Shown in pieces: positions 48,701-64,000 of a DNA stretch of 64,000 nt (positions are counted from its first letter, which is position 1; each line of letters starts with the position of its first letter). Under the pieces are notes generated by a model, which searched no databases, was not told the origin of the DNA, and saw only the letters and a program-made list of their open reading frames with translations. The stretch is taken from the NCBI RefSeq assembly GCF_027580225.2, contig NC_073354.2, forward strand, positions 30,090,001 to 30,154,000. Direction: 5' to 3'. Origin of the DNA: Misgurnus anguillicaudatus. Taxonomy: Eukaryota > Chordata > Actinopteri > Cypriniformes > Cobitidae. Both the position numbers and the translations under genes were made by a program.

Positions 48701-51700
48701 AAGTGCACTTTTCTGTGACAGTTCTCAATACGAATTTTATTTACACATGACAGTTGCAATTGGTCTATGTGCTGCACTCTGCATAAATATAATAGAAATG
48801 CTTTATAGATTATAAATATATGAATAATCTCTAATGGCTGACCTGTAATTTGAGGGGCCGCACTACTTTGCGAGCAATGGCTCCAGGGGCCCTCAGCCGA
48901 ATGGCTTCCATGATACACCACTTCACATACGGCATCTTCTGTAAGTCATCTAGAGTCACCTTTGTCTTCTTCTTGTCTTAAAGGCAAAATAAACACTACA
49001 GAGTCTATACACAGCCACAGCTTTTGATGTGTGCTTTTGTATAAATCTGTCACGCTCCCTCCCTGTTCTGTTCCCCTTGTATTCACAATTTGCCTGCATG
49101 CATCACATATCATCCTATACGCTTCCTCACCTGTCTCGTGTCTCCAAATATCCTCACCTGTCAGGCATTATAATCATCATCTCCTTGCGATTTAAGCACG
49201 CCCGTGGTTGTCCGTTCTTAGTCACACACAATCGTATTAAACGTGCAGTGTGTACATTTTAGTGACATCTAGTGGTGAGGTTGCGAATTGCAACCAACGG
49301 CTTAGTCCACTGGTCACCCCTCGCTTTTGAAACACATAGAGAAGCTACGGTAGACAAACATGTCATCGTCGGAGACAACTAAGTACAAAAAAATTGTCCG
49401 TTAAGGGCTTCTGTAGAAAAATGGCTGCACAAAATGGTGACTTCCATGTAGGGGGACCCTTGGTCTATGTAGATAAAAAGGTCTCGTTCTAAGGTAATAA
49501 ACACATAACAGTTCATTATGAAAAGTCTTTATACACCCCTGATAATATAGTTTTGTATATTATTTTGCATTTCTGTCAAGACATACTTCTAAAAATTACA
49601 CACTGCACCTTTAAATGTGTGTTTTCACGCCGGTCTGCCAGTTCTTTGTATTATTGTATAAAGATTATATATGATTATCCTCCTCTCTTCATATACCGCT
49701 GCGGCCAAAATAGAAATTGGGTGGCAAATGTAAAAAAAAGTTAAATAAAAACAGTAAACCAGCTTATAATAGATTGACCTTGACCTCCATCCACCAGAAT
49801 AATTGGCTTTATTTTACTGTACACCCAATTCCTGAAAAGTGCCATTTGATTAATAACGCCTTCAACTTTGACAGTGCTAGATCCTTGATAAGATGCAAAA
49901 AGCCAGACAGTACTTTAATTCAAGGCCAATCTAAAACAATGAATGCATTACTGTAGTCCAAGGCCAATCAAATGCAGTGCATGAGTTACTATAGTTCAAG
50001 GCCAATGCAATCCATGAGTTTGCTGCCCTCTTGTGATATTGGCAGGAAATGCAAGCATAGCAGGTGTCTAAGCCTAAGGTATTATATTATCTAATGCATT
50101 AATTATAATACATTATAAACAGCTATATATAAACTGAAACTACTTACCTTGGTCTTTGAAAGCATCTTTGATCTGTTCCATTGCCATTTTATATACTTCA
50201 GGCTTAGACAAAATAAAAGCAACGGCCCAAAATGTTACCTAGAATAGTACACAATATTATATAGATGTGAGAGTAAGCCACGTGATGGGTACTGTTAAAT
50301 CTGAATAATTCGATAAAAATACTGAGATATAACATTTTCACTTACTGGTATAGCATTTGCCAGGGATGCCCAAAGCATTAACAAACCGTAATTGGGCAGA
50401 TATTTGTCTGATACTGATGTAGCAAGGCACTGTAGTAAAGTCTAAACAAAAACAAAAAAGTTGCAAAAGTTGGTTGATTGATGATTCAGAGCGCAAATGG
50501 ACCAAAGTCATATAAAAACGGTATAGTATTCAGTTTATTTTTACCTTGTGACCATTCTCACTGGAGAGGGTCTCCTCTGCTTTTATAACCATATTTTTCA
50601 GGAGAGAAATAAGCCACTGCTTTGAGTTTGCCCATTCCCTGTTTAAGGATGGCAACTTACATGTAAGAAACATCACAAACTGTTTGCATAGTTTTTCAGT
50701 ATCTATATCTCAACATCAACATTTTTATCTTACCCAACTTGCAAGTTTATGTACAAATCTATCATAATTAATATAAAACCAGAGAAGAAACATATGGCCT
50801 AAAAAATTTTAATTTGTTTAATATAGTATTTTATCCTTTCTGAAGCTTTTATCCAAAGCGACTTACAGGGTATAATTTTTTTATAATTTCTATCATTATG
50901 CATTGTGTTCCTTCAACAACCTTTTGCTTATGCAGTGCACTACCACACAGGAACACTAGCATGGACATACTTGAGGAATATGTCTGGAAGTTGAGATCCG
51001 TACTCGAATCCATCATCATAAGTTGTAAACTTATCCAGGAACTCCTGCTTGGTGAGGGGGGTGCTAGGGGAGTTACACCGGCCCAGTAAATTGCTCATTA
51101 CTGCTGGATACATAACACTCCTAAAAAATAAGATGGCCGAGCATGATTTACAAACCTACATTTAAATGTATTTGTTATAATTGTCTTACTGTACTTATTA
51201 CATTATATCTCAAGGTCATATCAAGATATGTCAAGTATGTATTGCTATATTTTACAATCCTGCAATCCCAGTGTGCAAAAAAAGGGGGTAATAATTCAAG
51301 CAATCAATACAGACCTAAACAACACAGATTGGGTTATCAGTCCTGATTCATAAGTTTATACAACAGATAAGATAACAATTACTTAGAATTTGAAAATCCT
51401 TGCAAACACACGACAGTTCAATGTTACAGGTTTTAAATTGCACTAAAAATGGTTCACTTATAGGGGAACCATTGTTAGTGCTAAACAGAACCATATTGTG
51501 CTATGTTGAATAATAAATGGTGCTAGTCACCACTTATGGTATAGGTGCTATAGCGCTAAAAATGGTTCTTCTATGGTTATGAGCTTTTGGTACTACTTAG
51601 CACCCTTTTTTACAGTGTTGTTGGTGCAAAATGTATGGGTGGTGTGTCTGCTGTTCTCTAAGTGAATGGTGAATCTAAATAATTGATGTTAGGAAAGACT

Positions 51701-53145
51701 ATACTTGATAAGCTCATTTAGTTGTCCAGATCCTTCATTTCCTATGGTCTCCAAATGGTCATTAAACTCTTCACAAAGGGGTCCAGAGAGCATCGCTGTG
51801 TTGCCAGGTGTCAGTCTTCCCTTGACTATGGCCAAACAGGCTGGATGGCACTCATAAAAACTCTCCTTGCTGACAGAAGCTGGACAAGAATAAGATAAGT
51901 AATCATTTTACCACATACTGCAACATTGATTACATCCAGACATAAAATATGTTGGAGAAAAGCCATTTAAGATCCGCTATAAATTATGCATTTGAAAAAA
52001 AATGTATAGTAACTTTTTAATATTTATAATCGTATACATACAAATTATATAAAAGTTATTTTAAAGCATTATACCTATGTTGTAAACGGGTTCTTGCACC
52101 GCTTGTTCAAAATCAACATCTTTGGATGTAAAAAAAACTCGGAAGTCTTCGTGTAGGGTTACAAAGGTCATTCTCTTTCCAGCTGCTACAATAGTGAAAA
52201 CTGGTCCATACTTGAGAAGAAAAATAAAAATTACTTAACAGTTCTCTTGCAGATGCTTGCATTGCTATTTAATAAAAACTAAGGCATCTTATTTTAAGGT
52301 CCACCATCAGGGTAAACAACAAGAAAGCACTCATTCCATCCTTTATTAAAAAAACATGTCATTAGCTTTCACAAAACTGGCACACCAAAACAAAAATTTT
52401 GGCAGTAGAGGAACTTTTTTTGCAGTCTGCCCTAGTTGCAGAAATTAGTTGTGCTAAACACATTGCCCAAATTCGGTAAGTGGCACAGTTCATAAACAAA
52501 ACAGAGGACTCCATGATAAAAAAATAATTAAAGCAAGCAAGCAAGCAAGAAAGAAAAAATGCATAATGCTTATATATACCTAAATAATGTTTTAAGCTAT
52601 TTTTTATTTATTTATGTATTTATTGCTGTTAACTTAAAGACAAAAAACCATAATAAGCATGATAGACATCTCTGAAAATCAAACTATTAGCAAAATTTGC
52701 ATGTGAACAGCTGGACTTGGACTTCAACCCATTGGCAGATCAACCCAGTGTGATTTTGCAATACATGAAAATGTCATATGTCAAAAGATCTAATAATAAA
52801 TTGACCCCTTTATGCCACAAATGCTGAATAATTGTAAATGTTTTAAATATTTAAGAGCAAAAACTGTCTGTTTGCACCTAAGTTCTGCAGAAAAAATCAA
52901 TTCCATCACATTTTGTGTAATAATGTACATCTATTCATGCAAAGAGTTTCTTAAAAGCTCAAACTTACTGTGTCTCTGGCTTGCTGTATAAAATACAAAG
53001 GTGCCTTGCCAAATTCAAAGGCAGCACCGAACCAAGGTATCCATCCTTTTATGCATGGAGGGGCGTTTGGATGACTTTTACCAAAGAAAAGATTAATAGA
53101 AATTAATAAAATAATTACACACAAAATTAAAGTAAACCACTCCAT
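42635..53145 (-). CDS. cyp39a1: Cytochrome P450 39A1 (oxysterol 7-alpha-hydroxylase), 12 coding exons
   Basis: Twelve exons on the minus strand, each with AG/GT borders, join to about 464 residues (as I recall, human CYP39A1 has 469). Exon coordinates: 53145-52969, 52210-52075, 51879-51705, 51120-50971, 50638-50545, 50441-50346, 50238-50147, 48976-48843, 48473-48378, 47536-47448, 43490-43403, 42703-42635. The N-terminus is a hydrophobic membrane anchor (residues about 4-22) followed by the family signature PPCIKGWIPW. The helix K ExxR is E330-R333, FKP|ERW spans exons 9/10, and the haem loop FGGGKNQCPG carries the axial Cys410. Known of the family: an ER-bound P450 that 7-alpha-hydroxylates 24-hydroxycholesterol in bile acid synthesis. 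Exon 7 has one T too many (see findings), so the sequence as written would stop early in exon 8. The start was chosen at the second Met of the open frame because it aligns with the mammalian N-terminus. The residue numbers assume the frame is restored. Confidence 0.95.
43001..43358 (+). mobile_element. TTAA element family H, copy 2
   Basis: TTAA at 42997-43000 and 43359-43362, ends AGGTGCAGTGTGTAA and CACACTGCACCT. In cyp39a1 intron 11, close to exon 11. Confidence 0.87.
43403..43490 (-). CDS. cyp39a1: cyp39a1 exon 11 (residues 413-442)
   Basis: Completes Arg413 and encodes WYAVMELHMFVAMILHKFEF then TLLDPVPKP, matching the helix L and beta-bulge of mammalian CYP39A1 (WFALLEVQMC...LLDPLPKQ). 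Donor GTAAGT, phase 0. It is about 4 kb from exon 10 because a transposon stack lies in the intron. Confidence 0.92.
44121..44342. mobile_element. GGGGTGGTTTCCC foldback family G, intact short copy
   Basis: Inverted ends TGGGGTGGTTTCCCAGACAG and CTGTCTGGGAAACTGCCAC, about 220 bp, with a central TTTTGTAAGGTATGTTTGTA word shared with other copies. Confidence 0.72.
44732..45532. mobile_element. Foldback family E, copy 3, inside B copy 2
   Basis: TTAA at 44728-44731 and 45533-45536. The other B copy reads CAGTCTTTAAAAATGGAAAA at this place, which is the empty site. The right arm 45366-45490 shows clustered T-to-C changes. Confidence 0.87.
45044..45294. mobile_element. Innermost element F in E copy 3
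   Basis: Flanked by ACGATGT at 45037-45043 and 45295-45301, a site that is single in the other E copies. Ends GAGTCCCTAAGG and CCTTAGGGGCTC are inverted. The interior repeats AGTTTCATGTGC-type words in both orientations. Confidence 0.75.
46598..47275. mobile_element. GTGACAGCTG-type short element split by a hAT MITE
   Basis: Left half AGCTGTCACTTGGGCGGTAC and right half GGTACCACCCCAGTGACAAC, with the family C MITE between them. In the cyp39a1 intron between exons 10 and 11. Confidence 0.72.
46690..47162. mobile_element. Palindromic hAT-type MITE family C, copy 2
   Basis: A perfect 8-bp duplication CACATTGG at 46682-46689 and 47163-47170. Inverted ends CAGTGTCGGCTCGTGACT and AGTCACCGGTCGCCACTG. 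473 bp; a clear hAT signature (CAGTG ends, 8-bp site). Confidence 0.88.
47448..47536 (-). CDS. cyp39a1: cyp39a1 exon 10, haem-binding loop (residues 384-412)
   Basis: Encodes ERWEKADLEKNVLLEGFVAF then GGGKNQCPG. FxxGxxxCxG is the P450 haem signature and Cys410 is the thiolate ligand. Acceptor TTGTCTTCCCACAG, donor GTTAGA, phase 2. Confidence 0.95.
47537..48377. other. cyp39a1 intron 9, no other feature
   Basis: AT-rich intron between exons 9 and 10. I see no gene, RNA or clear transposon ends in it. Confidence 0.5.
48378..48473 (-). CDS. cyp39a1: cyp39a1 exon 9 (residues 352-383)
   Basis: Encodes NYIIPPGDMLMLSPYWAHRN then PKYFPDPEDFKP, nearly identical to mammalian CYP39A1. The last residues begin the PERF-type motif completed by exon 10. 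Acceptor TTTGTCTTTCAG, donor GTGAGT. Confidence 0.95.
48843..48976 (-). CDS. cyp39a1: cyp39a1 exon 8, helix K ExxR (residues 307-351)
   Basis: Encodes DKKKTKVTLDDLQKMPYVKW, then CIMEAIRLRAPGAIARKVV. EAIR is the ExxR salt-bridge motif of helix K. Acceptor TTTTGCCTTTAAG, donor GTCAGC, phase 0 out. Confidence 0.94.
49241..49610 (-). mobile_element. TTAA element family H, copy 3, opposite orientation
   Basis: TTAA at 49237-49240 and 49611-49614. Interior (CACCACTAGATG-type and CGACGATGACATG-type words) runs opposite to copies 1 and 2. In cyp39a1 intron 7. Confidence 0.85.
50147..50238 (-). CDS. cyp39a1: cyp39a1 exon 7, with a 1-nt frameshift
   Basis: Starts VTFWAVAFILSKPEVYKMAM, matching the mammalian VAFWTLAYVLSHPDIHKAIM, and ends at a GTAAGT donor. 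The exon is 92 nt. The frame needed to join exon 8 (KDQ|DKKKTKV) needs 91, and the extra base lies in a run of four T (plus-strand A at 50158-50161). Read literally it gives DAFQRP and a stop about ten codons into exon 8. Confidence 0.88.
50346..50441 (-). CDS. cyp39a1: cyp39a1 exon 6, I-helix (residues 245-276)
   Basis: Encodes TLLQCLATSVSDKYLPNYGL and then LMLWASLANAIP. This I-helix has WASxxNxxP instead of the acid-alcohol AGxxT pair of most P450s, as in the CYP7/CYP8/CYP39 sterol hydroxylases. Acceptor TTTTTGTTTAG, donor GTAAGT, phase 0. Confidence 0.94.
50545..50638 (-). CDS. cyp39a1: cyp39a1 exon 5 (residues 213-244)
   Basis: Encodes KEWANSKQWLISLLKNMVIK then AEETLSSENGHK, equivalent to the mammalian NWSKSKKWFLELFEKN segment (helix G). 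Acceptor TTAAACAG, donor GTAAAA, phase 0 out. Confidence 0.9.
50836..50882 (+). repeat. SINE tail fragment
   Basis: CTTTTATCCAAAGCGACTTA is the conserved tail word of the tRNA-derived fish SINE also seen at 8640-8720. In cyp39a1 intron 4. Confidence 0.55.
50971..51120 (-). CDS. cyp39a1: cyp39a1 exon 4 (residues 163-212)
   Basis: Acceptor TATTTTTTAG. Encodes KSVMYPAVMSNLLGRCN and ends with FEYGSQLPDIFL, which matches the mammalian FEYGSQLPE block. Donor GTATGT, phase 2. Confidence 0.92.
51705..51879 (-). CDS. cyp39a1: cyp39a1 exon 3 (residues 105-162)
   Basis: Acceptor TTCTTGTCCAG. Encodes ASVSKESFYECHPACLAIVK through NDHLETIGNEGSGQLNELI, the B-C helix region. It is open throughout, phase 1 in and phase 2 out (donor GTATAG). 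The exon is divergent but collinear with the mammalian protein. Confidence 0.88.
52075..52210 (-). CDS. cyp39a1: cyp39a1 exon 2 (residues 60-104)
   Basis: Begins YGPVFTIVAAGKRMTFVT, matching the beta-1 region of CYP39A1. The acceptor is a TTTTCTTCTCAAG tract. It ends one base into codon 105 before GTATAA. Confidence 0.92.
52969..53145 (-). CDS. cyp39a1: cyp39a1 exon 1 (residues 1-59)
   Basis: The start codon is at 53145-53143. The exon encodes the membrane anchor, the proline hinge, PPCIKGWIPW and FEFGKAPLYFI. It ends in ACA before a GTAAGT donor, phase 0. An upstream in-frame Met at 53175 would add ten basic and hydrophobic residues and is less likely. Confidence 0.93.
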
Positions 53146-53274
53146 AGCAACCCACAGAAGAGTCCTTAGACGCACAACTCACACGCCTCAAGTGACAGTG
53201 TGGGAATGGATACTGATAATATATACCACTGGGTCGCATGGCAGACACGATTCCTAGATTTCTTTCTTTAATAG

Positions 53275-53465
53275 TGTGACACTAAACTCCTCCTACCAGA
53301 TCGTGAACTCACACACCCTCCTATTAATAATATTAAACTCTCTTATAATTACGCTAGCCACTCCTACCAGAATGCGAACCCCTTCCACTAATGCATAAAC
53401 TCCTCCCACTAGACCTACAACCCATCTCACCACGAGACAAGTCCATCCCACCTGCTGACAGGTGC
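53275..53465. repeat. Degenerate tandem repeat upstream of cyp39a1
   Basis: Variants of ACTCCTCCTACCAGA, each followed by a short spacer and AACTC, recur at least five times with irregular spacing of roughly 20-30 bases, 130 to 320 bases before the cyp39a1 start codon. Confidence 0.55.
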
Positions 53466-53689
53466 TCAAAACTGTATTTTGACGTTGTTTTATTTTTATT
53501 ATACATTTTAGCAATCTTAAAAAAAACTAGTAAACAAAAAACACTAACAACTAGTTGAGTGTATAAACGTATTATATATTTATATATAAACATAGATCTC
53601 AATGAGTTAGAAATTATACACTTAACTGCTTTTGAGGAAATAAAGTGATGCAAGCATTTGTATTTAAGTTTAAAGTATGATTTTATAAA

Positions 53690-54166
53690 CCAGTTTGCGT
53701 GCTGACGACACGCCTATGACGCCACACTCCATCCGGGTCCTCCGCGCCTAGGCCATGACGTCACGGGGTCCAGGAATGGCGGCGCTGTCTGCAGAGGGAA
53801 GCAGCCCGAAGAGCCCGAAACTTTATTCTTAATGTAACCCGGCGGATACGCGAACTCCACGGCTCCACCGACACCTAAATCTGCTGCGTAACGAGTCCGA
53901 GCACCGGCGGAAACGAGTCGCGGCGTCGTTACTACCGTAATCCGACGCCTCAGACTCTACTAGTTTGCTTGACTTTGCGAGGGCCAAAAGACAAGAGCAA
54001 AGACAGCGACTAACGGTCCATAAAACAACAACAATCGCCACAAAACATTCTCTTCTGATTCCGTCCGTCTCGCTGAGGGATCTTTCTTGTGTTTGCGTAG
54101 TTTCCTGTCTTGCACGTACACTGTAAAGCACGACACTGGCCCGATAAGGTGAAGCCACCAGCTGCG
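53690..54166 (+). promoter_or_regulatory. reps1: CpG island promoter and 5'UTR of reps1, possibly shared with cyp39a1
   Basis: GC- and CpG-rich DNA just before the reps1 start codon. It contains a perfect CRE TGACGTCA at 53756-53763 and an AATGGCGGC (YY1-type) site at about 53775, typical of TATA-less housekeeping promoters. cyp39a1 starts in the opposite direction at 53145, so the two start codons are about 1 kb apart. Whether the island also drives cyp39a1 is unknown. Confidence 0.6.
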
Positions 54167-63998
<9,832 letters not shown>

Positions 63999-64000
63999 GT

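Overview
The window is nuclear DNA of a teleost fish, most likely a cypriniform (inference). It holds multi-exon vertebrate genes with GT/AG introns, and most of the rest is DNA transposons, foldback elements, a DIRS-type retroelement, SINE scraps and microsatellites. No bacterial, plasmid or phage features were seen.

Three protein-coding genes are recognised. (1) rcan2 (minus strand): one coding exon of the long isoform at 33251-33468 and a probable CpG-rich promoter with a noncoding first exon near 36925-37150. Its remaining exons were not found, so most of 1-33250 is probably its intron. (2) cyp39a1 (minus strand), coding 53145 to 42635: all 12 coding exons were located by splice sites and protein similarity, giving about 464 residues. 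As written, exon 7 has one extra T that shifts the frame. (3) reps1 (plus strand): its first 8 coding exons lie between 54167 and 63981 and the gene runs off the right edge. cyp39a1 and reps1 are head to head, about 1 kb apart, around a CpG-rich promoter with a CRE. rcan2 and cyp39a1 are neighbours on the same strand, as I recall for mammals.

Layout: 1-33000 is repeat-dense probable rcan2 intron, with a hAT inside a hAT (787-3679), TTAA-flanked foldbacks (near 6.1, 7.9, 10.4, 15.7, 25.7 and 31.7 kb), Harbinger-like elements (11.5-13.0 and 13.4-15.2 kb), a structurally complete but coding-dead DIRS element (17597-23544) and a young 157-bp satellite (28.2-30.1 kb). 33-42.6 kb holds the rcan2 exon, candidate regulatory DNA and a nested transposon stack. 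42.6-53.2 kb is cyp39a1 with two more stacks in its introns. 54-64 kb is reps1, whose introns carry a Tc1 remnant, a hAT with a RecQ-like helicase fragment, and other elements.

The observation most worth following up is that one arm of several long palindromic elements carries dense, almost exclusively T-to-C changes (A-to-G in one left arm). Their neighbour preference resembles ADAR adenosine deamination, but a long-read base-calling artefact at inverted repeats is a serious alternative.
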